A stretch of DNA of 64,000 bases from Nocardioides sp. YR527 (GTDB taxonomy: Bacteria; Actinomycetota; Actinomycetes; Propionibacteriales; Nocardioidaceae). A program made the translations under genes and the position numbers. Within the stretch, counting starts at the first letter, position 1. Every line of letters starts with the position of its first letter. The stretch covers positions 124,001-188,000 of the forward strand of contig NZ_FNFN01000006.1 of NCBI RefSeq assembly GCF_900101045.1. The letters run 5' to 3'. This document shows, piece by piece, positions 23,227 to 31,254 of the stretch. The notes beneath the pieces were generated by a model. It ran no database searches, had not been told where the DNA came from, and saw only the letters and a program-made list of their open reading frames with translations.

Positions 23227-24444
23227 TTACGGGACCTCGGCCACGTCGTGGTCGTGGATCCAGGCGAGATGACGGTCGTAGGCATCGCCTGACCCGAGAC
23301 GCTTGTTGCGGGCCTGCGCGCGGGGACCTTCGGGGAGGTGGAGGACGTCGGCGGCGGCCAGCGAGGCGATCTGGATCCGGCGGGTGCGGTCGCGGCGGCG
23401 TACCTCGTAGGTCGTGCGGGCACGGTCCGTGTCGTCGTCGGTGGCGAGGCAGTCGGCGAGGACGACCGCGTCCTCGATCGCCTGGGCGGCACCCTGGCCG
23501 TGGTGGGGAACCATCAGGTGAGCGGCATCGCCGAGCAACGTGACCCGGCCGCGCGACCAGGTGGCCAGGGGCGGACGGTGGAAGAGGCCCCAGTGCTCCG
23601 AGCACGGTGCCGCGGAGATCATCTGGACCACGGCTGGATGCCAGCCGGTGTACGCATGGACGTGCTCGTCCGGGTCGGCCGGCCAGGACCACGAGTCCGC
23701 TGCCCAGGGCCCGAGCTGCCGCTTGACCAGCAGGAACGCGTGGTCACCGTCGCCGACCGGATGATGCATCAGGTGACGGTCGGCACCTGTCCACACCTGC
23801 ACCCGGCCAGGATCGGGGAGCAGGGTGAGCTGCGAGCGCGGGACGATCCCTCGCCAGGCGATGCAGCCGGAGAACTGGGCGTCGTCGTAGCCGACGACGT
23901 GCTCACGCAGCATCGATCCGGCGCCGTCGGCGCCGATGACCAGGTCGGCCTCGACCGACTCGCCGCAGGCGAACTCCAAGGTCACGGGGCCGTCGTCGGA
24001 GTCGGTGAGCTCGACCAGACGGTGGCCGAGGTGGAGCCCTTCGGTGCCGAACGTCTCGCTCAGAAGCGCGTGCAGGTCGGCGTGACCGATGCCGTAGCAG
24101 GGCGCCCCGGCGCGGTTGGCGTACTCCGCGGCGGAGAGCACCCGGCCGATCGTGGCGCCGGTGTGGCCGTCGCGCCAGACCCAGCCGTTCACGGTCGCCG
24201 CCGCCTCGCCGAGGCGCGGCTCGAGTCCGATGCGCTCCAGGAGCCTGGTCGCGTTGGCCGGTAGCAGCACGGCGTCGCCGGTCGGGCGCGGATCGGTCGC
24301 GGCCTCGTACACCTCGACCTCGACACCCCGGCGGCGCAGCTCGATGGCGAGAGTCAGGCCACCGATGCCGGCGCCGATGATCGTGACCCGTCGGGTACGA
24401 CGATCCCTGCGTAAAGCTGCCCGAGCCATCCGGGTGACTGACAT
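23227..24444 (-). CDS. FAD-dependent aromatic-ring-type monooxygenase
   Basis: 405 residues, PHBH-fold class A flavoprotein. GxGxxG in VTIIGAGIGGLTLAIELRRRGVEVEVYEAA, DG motif LVIGADGAGSMLREHV, and GD motif TLLGDAAHLMVPHHGQGAAQAIEDA. The group includes salicylate and 3-hydroxybenzoate hydroxylases; substrate unknown. ATG 24444 follows AAGGAGC on the minus strand. A TACGTT-N3-AACGTA inverted repeat sits about 20 bases upstream, but no regulator gene is next to it. Confidence 0.9.
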   Translation of the reverse strand: MSVTRMARAALRRDRRTRRVTIIGAGIGGLTLAIELRRRGVEVEVYEAATDPRPTGDAVLLPANATRLLERIGLEPRLGEAAATVNGWVWRDGHTGATIGRVLSAAEYANRAGAPCYGIGHADLHALLSETFGTEGLHLGHRLVELTDSDDGPVTLEFACGESVEADLVIGADGAGSMLREHVVGYDDAQFSGCIAWRGIVPRSQLTLLPDPGRVQVWTGADRHLMHHPVGDGDHAFLLVKRQLGPWAADSWSWPADPDEHVHAYTGWHPAVVQMISAAPCSEHWGLFHRPPLATWSRGRVTLLGDAAHLMVPHHGQGAAQAIEDAVVLADCLATDDDTDRARTTYEVRRRDRTRRIQIASLAAADVLHLPEGPRAQARNKRLGSGDAYDRHLAWIHDHDVAEVP

Positions 24445-24464
24445 CGCACGCTCCTTGGGGAGGT

Positions 24465-24479
24465 TACGTTCGAAACGTA
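24465..24479. promoter_or_regulatory. Inverted repeat upstream of the monooxygenase
   Basis: TACGTT-CGA-AACGTA, perfect 6-bp arms, extended by GAGG and CCTC flanks. It lies 20 bases ahead of ATG 24444 and before its Shine-Dalgarno. Candidate operator; a second palindrome, ACGTCATTTGACGT (24517-24530), overlaps the stop codon of the gene further upstream. Confidence 0.45.
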
Positions 24480-24519
24480 CCTCAGGGGCGTGTGTGCTCG
24501 TGGACGGTTAAGGCAAACG

Positions 24520-25539
24520 TCATTTGACGTCGAGCGTCTGGTCCTTGCCGATGTCGCTGGTCCCGATGGGTCCGAGGCCGAGGAGATCCAGGGCCAGGTT
24601 GCCGAGGTCGGCGTTGCGTACGGGCCGAGGGCCTTCGTAGTCGGGGCGCCCCTTGCCGGGGTCGCGGTAGTCATCGGCGTTGAGCTCGTAGAGGTCCGTG
24701 CCGGCGCCGGCGTCCGGCCCCCAGACGATGAACGGGATCCGGTAGTTCTCGTAGACCTTCTCGGAGTGGTTGGTGATGCCCGGCTTGAAGCCGTGGTCGG
24801 CGGTGAGGATGACGTCGAGCTCCTTCGCCAACCCGGGATCGGCGTCGACGACGTCGAGGAACTCGCCGACCTGGGCGTCGGACTCCTCGACGGCATCCAG
24901 ATACTCCGGCGACATCCCGCCGAACTCGTGACCGGCGACGTCGGGCAGGGACAGATGTACGAAGGTGAGGTCCCGCTGCTCGTCGGCGAGGTCCTTCACC
25001 GCCTCCGGCACCAGCTCGGCGTGGTCGTCGATCGGCACATAGAGGTCGATGTCGTCCTCCCAGGTCCGCTGCCACAGCTCGAACTTCTGCTTCGTCACGA
25101 ACACCCCGGTGCTGAGCCCGGCCTCGTGGGCGACGGTGAACACCGAGTCCTCGTCCTTCGCGATGGACCTGGTCGGGTCGCCGACGTTCCAGGTGACGCC
25201 GTGGCCGCCCTCGTCGGCGTCGATCGGGTCGCTGGTGACCATGCCGGTGTGGTTGGGCAGGGTGATGTTCTTCTCGTAGGCGGTGCGGGCGTTGAGCGTC
25301 GAGGCGCCCTCGTCGATCAGCCGGTGGATGTTGGGCGTCCTCCCCGGCCCCAGCGTCGTCAACGCATCCGGGTTGAGCCCGTCGATCGAGATCGCGAGCA
25401 CCTTCCGGTCGACCTGGGTGGCCGTACGCTCCGCGCGCCTGCTGCCTTCGCCGTCCCGGTCCGGGAGCGCGGTGAGGGCCACGACGAGCACGACGACGAG
25501 GAAGATCCCGACGGAGAGGAGAGGGAAGAGGCGACGCAC
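24520..25539 (-). CDS. Alkaline-phosphatase-fold protein (paralogue 1), membrane-anchored
   Basis: 339 residues. An N-terminal hydrophobic anchor (RRLFPLLSVGIFLVVVLVVALTAL) is followed by an alkaline phosphatase superfamily domain: metal Asp in VLAISIDGLNPDAL, likely nucleophile Thr in NITLPNHTGMVT, and metal ligands in VILTADHGFKPG and DVAGHEFGG. Resembles type I phosphodiesterase/nucleotide pyrophosphatases; substrate unknown. Extracytoplasmic. GTG 25539 lies six bases after minus-strand TAGGGT, so I prefer it to GTG 25545. Same architecture as the next gene upstream. Confidence 0.88.
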   Translation of the reverse strand: MRRLFPLLSVGIFLVVVLVVALTALPDRDGEGSRRAERTATQVDRKVLAISIDGLNPDALTTLGPGRTPNIHRLIDEGASTLNARTAYEKNITLPNHTGMVTSDPIDADEGGHGVTWNVGDPTRSIAKDEDSVFTVAHEAGLSTGVFVTKQKFELWQRTWEDDIDLYVPIDDHAELVPEAVKDLADEQRDLTFVHLSLPDVAGHEFGGMSPEYLDAVEESDAQVGEFLDVVDADPGLAKELDVILTADHGFKPGITNHSEKVYENYRIPFIVWGPDAGAGTDLYELNADDYRDPGKGRPDYEGPRPVRNADLGNLALDLLGLGPIGTSDIGKDQTLDVK

Positions 25540-25545
25540 CGGCAC

Positions 25546-25551
25546 ACCCTA
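25546..25551 (-). promoter_or_regulatory. Candidate -10 box of alkaline-phosphatase paralogue 1
   Basis: Minus-strand TAGGGT six bases before GTG 25539; places the first base of the mRNA at that codon and argues against GTG 25545 as start. Confidence 0.4.
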
Positions 25552-25581
25552 AGTGAACCCGATGGCGCCCCGGGCGAACGC

Positions 25582-26580
25582 TCAGCGAATGTCTAGTGAC
25601 TGAGTTGAGTTCAACGTGCTGCCGGGGATGGGACCCAGGCCGAGCAGGTCGAGGGCCAGGTTGCCGAGGTCGCCGTTGCGGATCGGCTGCTTCCCGGCGT
25701 ACGTCGGCCGGCTCGTCCCCGGCGCCCGGAAGTCAGGGTTGAGGCGATAGAGCGAGGCACCGCGGGCGACCCCGGGGCCCCACACGACGAACGGGATCCG
25801 GTAGTTGGCGTAGACGTGCGCGCTGTGGTCCTTCGCCCCGGCCTTGAAGCCGTGGTCGGCGGTGAGGACGACGTACGTCGACCGCTTCAGCGTCGTCGAG
25901 GAGTCGATCGCCTTCAGCAGCCGACCGATGCGGGCGTCGGTGCGGATCACCGAGGCGCGGTAGGCCGCGCTCATCCCGCCGTCGCGGTGGCCGTAGTGGT
26001 CGGGGGAGCCGAGGTGGACGAAGGTGAAGGCGCGCTTCTTGCTCGCCAGGTCGCGGGCGGCCCGGGCGGCCAGGTCGGCGTCGCCGTCGACCACGAACCG
26101 GTCGATCGAGGGCCAGGAGCGGTCGAAGAGGCCGAACTTCGACTTCGAGGCGAACAGGGCGCTGCTCCGGCCGGTCCGCTCGACCTGGCTGAAGACCGAC
26201 GAGACCGGGTGTCCGGCGGCCTTCTGCACCGTCATCCACGACCGGTCGGTGTTCCAGGTGACCCCGTGGCCGTGGGTGGCCCGGGTGATCCGGCGGCTGG
26301 TGACCATCGAGGTGTGGTTGGGCAGGGTGACGTTCTGCTCGTACTCGCTGCGGGCCTCGCGGGTCGAGGCGCCGCCACGCATCAGCCGGTAGATGTTGGG
26401 CAGCCTCTTGGGACCCAGCCTGTCGATCGCGGTCACGCTCAGGCCGTCGACGGAGATCGCCAGCACCCGCTTCGCCGTCGCCGCCTGCGCGGGCCGCCCG
26501 GGCAGCTCGACGACCGCGAACGTGACGCCCAGCAGGGCGATCATGACCACCAGCACCAGCGACCGTCGAGAAATCGTCAT
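25582..26580 (-). CDS. Alkaline-phosphatase-fold protein (paralogue 2), secreted
   Basis: 332 residues, same family as its neighbour: signal-like start (MTISRRSLVLVVMIALLGVTFAVVEL), metal Asp in VLAISVDGLSVTAI, Thr in NVTLPNHTSMVT, HGVTWN, YVVLTADHGFKAGAKDHSAHVYANYRIPFVVWGPG, and a matching C-terminal segment NGDLGNLALDLLGLGPI. The two are tandem duplicates that have diverged substantially. ATG 26580 follows minus-strand TAACGT by six bases (leaderless). Divergent from murI. Confidence 0.88.
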   Translation of the reverse strand: MTISRRSLVLVVMIALLGVTFAVVELPGRPAQAATAKRVLAISVDGLSVTAIDRLGPKRLPNIYRLMRGGASTREARSEYEQNVTLPNHTSMVTSRRITRATHGHGVTWNTDRSWMTVQKAAGHPVSSVFSQVERTGRSSALFASKSKFGLFDRSWPSIDRFVVDGDADLAARAARDLASKKRAFTFVHLGSPDHYGHRDGGMSAAYRASVIRTDARIGRLLKAIDSSTTLKRSTYVVLTADHGFKAGAKDHSAHVYANYRIPFVVWGPGVARGASLYRLNPDFRAPGTSRPTYAGKQPIRNGDLGNLALDLLGLGPIPGSTLNSTQSLDIR

Positions 26581-26586
26581 AACCGG

Positions 26587-26592
26587 ACGTTA
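26587..26592 (-). promoter_or_regulatory. Candidate -10 box of alkaline-phosphatase paralogue 2
   Basis: Minus-strand TAACGT six bases before ATG 26580. Confidence 0.4.
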
Positions 26593-26684
26593 ACAACAGT
26601 TTCGTGCGCTGCTCATGAACGTGAGATGGATCTCGGGTATGTCTCGAGTGACCCCCAGCACTGCGAAGTGGCGGTGTTTGGGCC

Positions 26685-26690
26685 TAGCCT
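26685..26690 (+). promoter_or_regulatory. Candidate -10 box of murI
   Basis: TAGCCT eight bases before GTG 26699; supports that codon as the start of a leaderless murI mRNA. Confidence 0.4.
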
Positions 26691-26698
26691 TGACGATC

Positions 26699-27556
26699 GT
26701 GCAGTCCGTCTCGCCGCTGGGTTCGACCTCGCCCCTGGGTTCAGCCCAGCCCGATCGCGACGCCCCGATCGGGATCTTCGACTCGGGCTTCGGTGGTCTC
26801 ACCGTGGCGCGCTCGGTGATCGACCAGCTCGCCCACGAGTCGATCCTGTACGTCGGCGACACCGCCCGCGCCCCCTACGGCCCCAAGCCGATCGCCGAGG
26901 TGCGCGAGTACGCCTTGGAGTGCCTCGACCATCTCGTCGCGCAGGGTGTGAAGGCGCTGGTCATCGCGTGCAACTCGGCCTCGGCCGCGATGCTGCGCGA
27001 CGCCCGGGAGCGCTACCGGCCGCTGCCCGTCGTCGAGGTCATCCTGCCGGCGACCCGCCGCGCCGTCGCGGCGTCGCGCACCGGCCGTATCGGGGTCATC
27101 TGCACCCGTGCGACGGCCGAGTCGATGGCCTACGACGACGCCTTCGCCGCCGCACCGCACGTGGAGCTGCACACCCGGGCGTGCCCGCAGTTCGTCCCGT
27201 TCGTCGAGGCCGGCATCACCGGCGGCGACGATCTCCTGGCCGCCGCGCACGAGTATCTGGACCCGCTGACCAGTGCCGGGGTCGACACGCTGATCCTCGG
27301 GTGCACCCACTACCCGCTCCTGACTGGTGTGATCTCCTATGTGATGGGCGACAACGTGACGCTGGTCAGCAGTGCCGAGGAGTCGGCGAAGGACGTCTAC
27401 CGCGTCCTGGCCGAGCACGACCTGATGCGCGAGGGTGGGGAGCCGACGTACACGTTCCTGACCACCGGCAACCCCGCCGAGTTCAAGGCGATCGGCGCCC
27501 GCTTCCTCGGCCCGGAGCTCGCCGCCGCCCAGCAGTTCGCCGGGGGGATGGGATGA
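26699..27556 (+). CDS. murI: Glutamate racemase
   Basis: 285 residues. Both catalytic Cys regions are present, VIACNSASAAML and LILGCTHYPLL, with PIGIFDSGFGGLTVARSV and YVGDTARAPYG. Makes D-glutamate for peptidoglycan. The start is uncertain: GTG 26699 follows a -10-like TAGCCT, while the frame is open back to ATG 26615. The first 20 residues include a duplicated SPLGS(T/A) step and lie ahead of the conserved fold. Stop overlaps the next ATG by four bases. Confidence 0.92.
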   Translation: MQSVSPLGSTSPLGSAQPDRDAPIGIFDSGFGGLTVARSVIDQLAHESILYVGDTARAPYGPKPIAEVREYALECLDHLVAQGVKALVIACNSASAAMLRDARERYRPLPVVEVILPATRRAVAASRTGRIGVICTRATAESMAYDDAFAAAPHVELHTRACPQFVPFVEAGITGGDDLLAAAHEYLDPLTSAGVDTLILGCTHYPLLTGVISYVMGDNVTLVSSAEESAKDVYRVLAEHDLMREGGEPTYTFLTTGNPAEFKAIGARFLGPELAAAQQFAGGMG

Positions 27557-28323
27557 CCTCCGGGATGCGGCTGACCGTCATCGGATGTTCCGGCTCCTAT
27601 CCGGGGCCCGACAGCCCCGCCTCCTGCTATCTCGTCGAGGCCGACGACGATGCCGGACGTACGTGGCGGATCGTCCTCGACATGGGCAACGGCGCGCTCG
27701 GGGTCCTGCAGCGCTACATCGACCCGCTGCTGATCGACGCGGTCCTGCTCTCGCACCTGCACGCCGACCACTGCGTCGACATGACCTCCTACTACGTGCT
27801 CCGCAAGTGGCACCCGACCGGCCCGCAGCCGCCGATCCCCGTCTACGGCCCCAAGGGCACCGGCCGGCGCCTGGCGAAGGCCTACGACCTGCCCAAGCGC
27901 CCCGGGATGCGCGAGGAGTTCGCGTTCTCGACCTACACCGGGCCGATCCATCTCGGTCCCTTCCGGATCATTCCGACGGCCGTGGAGCACCCGGTCGATG
28001 CGTACGGGCTCCGGATCGAGGCCCACGGCAAGGTCATCGCCTACAGCGGCGACACCGCCGAGACCGAGGCGCTGCTCGACATCGCCACCGACGCCGACCT
28101 GTTCGTCTGCGAGGCCGCCTTCCGCGACGGCGTCGAGAACCCGCCCGGGGTGCACATCACCGGCGTCCACGCGGGCGAGTACGCCACCAAGGCCCATGTG
28201 AAGAAGCTCGTCGTCACCCACGTCCCGCCCTGGCACGACTCCGCCGACGCCCTCCGCGAAGCGCGCTCGGCGTACGACGGGCCGACCGAGCTGGCGGCGA
28301 CAGGAGCTGTCTACACGGTCTGA
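27553..28323 (+). CDS. MBL-fold metallo-hydrolase, Rv1339-like (possible cyclic-nucleotide phosphodiesterase)
   Basis: 256 residues, metallo-beta-lactamase fold close to RNase Z: HxHxDH in LLSHLHADHCVD, further metal residues in AVEHPVDAYG, AYSGDTAET and VTHVPPW. Translationally coupled to murI (ATGA). In M. tuberculosis the murI-adjacent Rv1339 is the positional equivalent and has been reported as an atypical cAMP phosphodiesterase; the same role here is inference from synteny and fold. Confidence 0.88.
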   Translation: MTSGMRLTVIGCSGSYPGPDSPASCYLVEADDDAGRTWRIVLDMGNGALGVLQRYIDPLLIDAVLLSHLHADHCVDMTSYYVLRKWHPTGPQPPIPVYGPKGTGRRLAKAYDLPKRPGMREEFAFSTYTGPIHLGPFRIIPTAVEHPVDAYGLRIEAHGKVIAYSGDTAETEALLDIATDADLFVCEAAFRDGVENPPGVHITGVHAGEYATKAHVKKLVVTHVPPWHDSADALREARSAYDGPTELAATGAVYTV

Positions 28324-28347
28324 GTCGCTCGACCAGCGGGGGAGCGC

Positions 28348-29034
28348 TCAGACCAGCCCGGCGTCGTGGACGGTGATCGCGATCTGAACCCGGTTGGTGG
28401 CGCCGAGCTTGTCGAAGAGGCGAGACACGTGCGCCTTGACGGTGGGGATCGAGAGGTAGAGCTCCTTGGCGATCTCGGCGTTGCTCAGCCCGCGACCGAC
28501 GGCGAGAGCGACCTCGTGCTCGCGCTCGGTGAGCTCCTCGAGCCGGCGGCCGGCGGCAGCGGCGCGCTCGCCGGTCGGCTCGGCGCGGAGCCGGGTGATC
28601 AGGGTGCGGGTGGCCTTGGGGGAGAGGATCGGCTCGCCCGAGGCGACCGCGCGGATCGCCGCAACGATCTCGGGCGGCGGCGTGTCCTTGAGCAGGAACC
28701 CGTCGGCGCCGGCGGCGAGAGCGTCCACGACGTACTCGTCGGCACCGAACGTGGTCAGCACGATGACCCTCGGCGACGGGGACTCGGTGAGCACCCGCCG
28801 GGTGGCCTCGAGGCCGTTGATCCGGGGCATCCGGATGTCCATCAGCACCACGTCAGGCGCGGAGGTACGCACCAGAGCGAGCGCCTCCTGGCCGTCGGTC
28901 GCCTCGCCGACGACCTCGATGTCGGCCTGACCGCCGAGCATCAGCCCGAGGGCCGAACGTACCAGCGGGTCGTCGTCGACGATCCCCACCTTGATCTTGA
29001 CCGGAGTCTCTGGGCTGGTCCCTGGGCTGCTCAC
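28348..29034 (-). CDS. NarL/LuxR-family response regulator
   Basis: 228 residues. Receiver domain (KVGIVDDDPLVRSALG; Asp in VVLMDIRMPR; Thr in VLTTFGAD; Lys in FLLKDTPP) and LuxR HTH (LTEREHEVALAVGRGLSNAEIAKELYLSIPTVKAHVSRLFDKLGATNRVQIAI). The GTG at 29034 overlaps the kinase stop (GTGA), which fixes the start; two further start codons upstream lie inside the kinase gene. Partner of the kinase at 29031-30191. Confidence 0.92.
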   Translation of the reverse strand: MSSPGTSPETPVKIKVGIVDDDPLVRSALGLMLGGQADIEVVGEATDGQEALALVRTSAPDVVLMDIRMPRINGLEATRRVLTESPSPRVIVLTTFGADEYVVDALAAGADGFLLKDTPPPEIVAAIRAVASGEPILSPKATRTLITRLRAEPTGERAAAAGRRLEELTEREHEVALAVGRGLSNAEIAKELYLSIPTVKAHVSRLFDKLGATNRVQIAITVHDAGLV

Positions 29035-30191
29035 TGGCCCCACGGTAGCCATGCTTCGAGAATGAAGACATCCTTTTCCGTTCGGTGCGCGAGCCGTCCG
29101 CCCGCGAGATCGACGCGCTCGGTGAGCCCGATCAGGCCCAGCCCGGCGCCGGGTGTGTTGGAGTCGAAGCCGAGCCGGTTGCGCAGCAACAGGTCGATCC
29201 CGTGCTCCTCCGAGCCCTGCAAGGACACCTGCAGGGCCGCCCCCGGCGCATGCTTGCGCGCGTTGGTGATGCCCTCCTGCACGACCCGGTAGATCGACCG
29301 CCCGACCGCCTCAGGCGGCGAGCCCTCGACGTCGTCCTCGAAGGTGATGTTCATGCCGCCAGTGCGGGCCTCCTCGACGAGGCGACCGAGGTCGGCGTAC
29401 GTCGGCTGGGGCGCGGTCTCGGGATCCTCACCGTTGCCGCGCAGCACGCCGAGGACGGTCCGCAGGTCGTCGAGCGCCCGGTGGGCGCCGTCGCGGATGG
29501 TGCCGACCTCGCCCCGGACCTGGTCGGCGGAGAGGTCCTCGCGGTAGGCGAGCGCGCCGGCCTGCATGGAGATGTGGGAGATGCGGTGGGCGAGCACGTC
29601 GTGCATCTCGCGGGCGATCCGCCGGCGCTCGGTCTCGCGGGCCTGGGAGACGCGCAGCGCCTGCTCGGCCTCGGCGGTCTCGGCGCGGAGCCGGAGCGTG
29701 GCGATCAGCTCGCGTCGCGAGCCGATGTACATGCCCCAGGCGACCATCGCGGCGACGATCACCACGTTGGCGCCGAGGTTGAATCCCCACAACGGGATGC
29801 CCGGGATCTCCTCCGCGGTGGTGGTCTCCATCACCGCGAACCAGAACATGCCCGCGGCGAAGTTGAGCAGGGAGATCGGGATGATCTCGCGCCAACGGCG
29901 CCGGGTCGCCAGGGAGACCAGTGCAAGGGTGGACGCTCCGGCGGACAGGATCGAGAACGCCCCGGCGACCGTGGTGAAGGTGGCGATCGCCACCGGCCAG
30001 CGGCGGCGCCAGAAGACCAGGACCATGGAGAGGACGCCGAGGCCGAGATCGAGTGCGAAGCGCCATTCCGGCCAGCCGTCGGTGCTGGAGACCAGGCCGA
30101 CGGCGCTGATCCCCAGCGCGAGGAGATACCGCCACACGTGCCCCCACAGACTCAGGCGTGGCTGATAGGCCTCAGGCGACGGTTGCTGCAC
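29031..30191 (-). CDS. Sensor histidine kinase, NarL-type (HisKA_3)
   Basis: 386 residues. About six membrane helices (residues 20-150), a short linker helix, phospho-His in ETERRRIAREMHDVLAHRISH, and a compact ATPase domain (NARKHAPG; GAGLGLIGLTERV) whose G1 region is degenerate (RNRLGFDSNTPG). GTG 30191 lies seven bases after minus-strand TAGCGT and is preferred; a TTG at 30209 would add six residues. Divergent from the ABC-2 transporter at 30316, the probable target. Confidence 0.9.
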   Translation of the reverse strand: MQQPSPEAYQPRLSLWGHVWRYLLALGISAVGLVSSTDGWPEWRFALDLGLGVLSMVLVFWRRRWPVAIATFTTVAGAFSILSAGASTLALVSLATRRRWREIIPISLLNFAAGMFWFAVMETTTAEEIPGIPLWGFNLGANVVIVAAMVAWGMYIGSRRELIATLRLRAETAEAEQALRVSQARETERRRIAREMHDVLAHRISHISMQAGALAYREDLSADQVRGEVGTIRDGAHRALDDLRTVLGVLRGNGEDPETAPQPTYADLGRLVEEARTGGMNITFEDDVEGSPPEAVGRSIYRVVQEGITNARKHAPGAALQVSLQGSEEHGIDLLLRNRLGFDSNTPGAGLGLIGLTERVDLAGGRLAHRTEKDVFILEAWLPWGQ

Positions 30192-30315
30192 GGCGTACAC
30201 GCTAGTCAACCGAGGTCGGGGACACAGGATCCCGCGGTCGCGCCCGGCCCCATACTTTCGTCGGGTTGAGGGTCATCCGTATGTCCGATGCAGTCTGCGC
30301 CGGAGGCACGGCAGG

Positions 30316-31254
30316 ATGTACGCCATGATCAAAGTCGAAGGACTGACGAGGGTCTATGGGACCTTCACCGCGGTCGACGACGTGTCGTTCACCGCCGAGG
30401 CCGGCAAAGTCACCGGCTTCCTCGGCCCGAACGGCGCGGGCAAGTCGACCTCCATGCGCATCATGGTCGGACTGACCAACCCCACCAAGGGTCGGGCAAC
30501 GATCAACGGCAGCCTCTATGCCGACCTCCCCAATCCCGGCCGCCACGTCGGCGTCCTGCTCGACGCCAGCGCCCAGCACGACGGCCGCACCGGCCGCGAG
30601 GTGCTCACGCTCGCCGCGATGACGATGGGCCTGCCCACGTCGCGCGTCGACGAGATGCTCGAGCTGGTCTCGCTGACGCCGTCGGAGGCCAAGCGCCGGA
30701 TCAAGAACTACTCCCTGGGCATGAAGCAGCGCCTCGGCATCGCGCACGCGCTGATCGGTGACCCCAAGGTGCTGATCCTGGACGAGCCGGCCAACGGCCT
30801 CGACCCGGCCGGTATCCGCTGGATGCGTGGCCTGCTGAAGGAGTACGCCGACCGCGGCGGCACCGTCCTGCTCTCCTCCCACCTGCTGCACGAGGTCGAG
30901 CAGATCGCCGACGAGCTGATCCTCATCGGCAACGGCCGCATCGTGGCCGAGGGCACCAAGGACGAGATCCTCTCCAGCCAGGGCACCGTCGGCCAGTCGC
31001 TGGTCACCGCGCTGGACAACGAGGCGCTCACCGTCGCGCTCAAGGCCAAGGGCTACAGCGTCGAGCCGATCGGCACCGGCATGCGCGTCTCCGCCGCACC
31101 GGCCGAGGTCGGCAAGGCGGCCCTGGAGGCGAGCGTCGTGCTCACCGACCTGCGTGACGGCGGCGCCGGGCTCGAGGACATCTTCCTGCAGCTCACCGCC
31201 GAGACCCAGCGCGAGGCCATCGCGCCGGCCCACCCCGAAGGAGCCTCCGCATGA
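30316..31254 (+). CDS. ABC-2 transporter ATPase
   Basis: 312 residues. Walker A LGPNGAGKST, signature YSLGMKQRLGIA, Walker B VLILDEPANGLDPAG, H-loop LLSSHLLHEVEQIAD, then a C-terminal dimer domain. Belongs to the BcrA/drug-resistance-like group. ATG 30316 lies ten bases after CGGAGGC; ATG 30325 is an alternative. Overlaps the permease start by four bases. Confidence 0.93.
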   Translation: MYAMIKVEGLTRVYGTFTAVDDVSFTAEAGKVTGFLGPNGAGKSTSMRIMVGLTNPTKGRATINGSLYADLPNPGRHVGVLLDASAQHDGRTGREVLTLAAMTMGLPTSRVDEMLELVSLTPSEAKRRIKNYSLGMKQRLGIAHALIGDPKVLILDEPANGLDPAGIRWMRGLLKEYADRGGTVLLSSHLLHEVEQIADELILIGNGRIVAEGTKDEILSSQGTVGQSLVTALDNEALTVALKAKGYSVEPIGTGMRVSAAPAEVGKAALEASVVLTDLRDGGAGLEDIFLQLTAETQREAIAPAHPEGASA

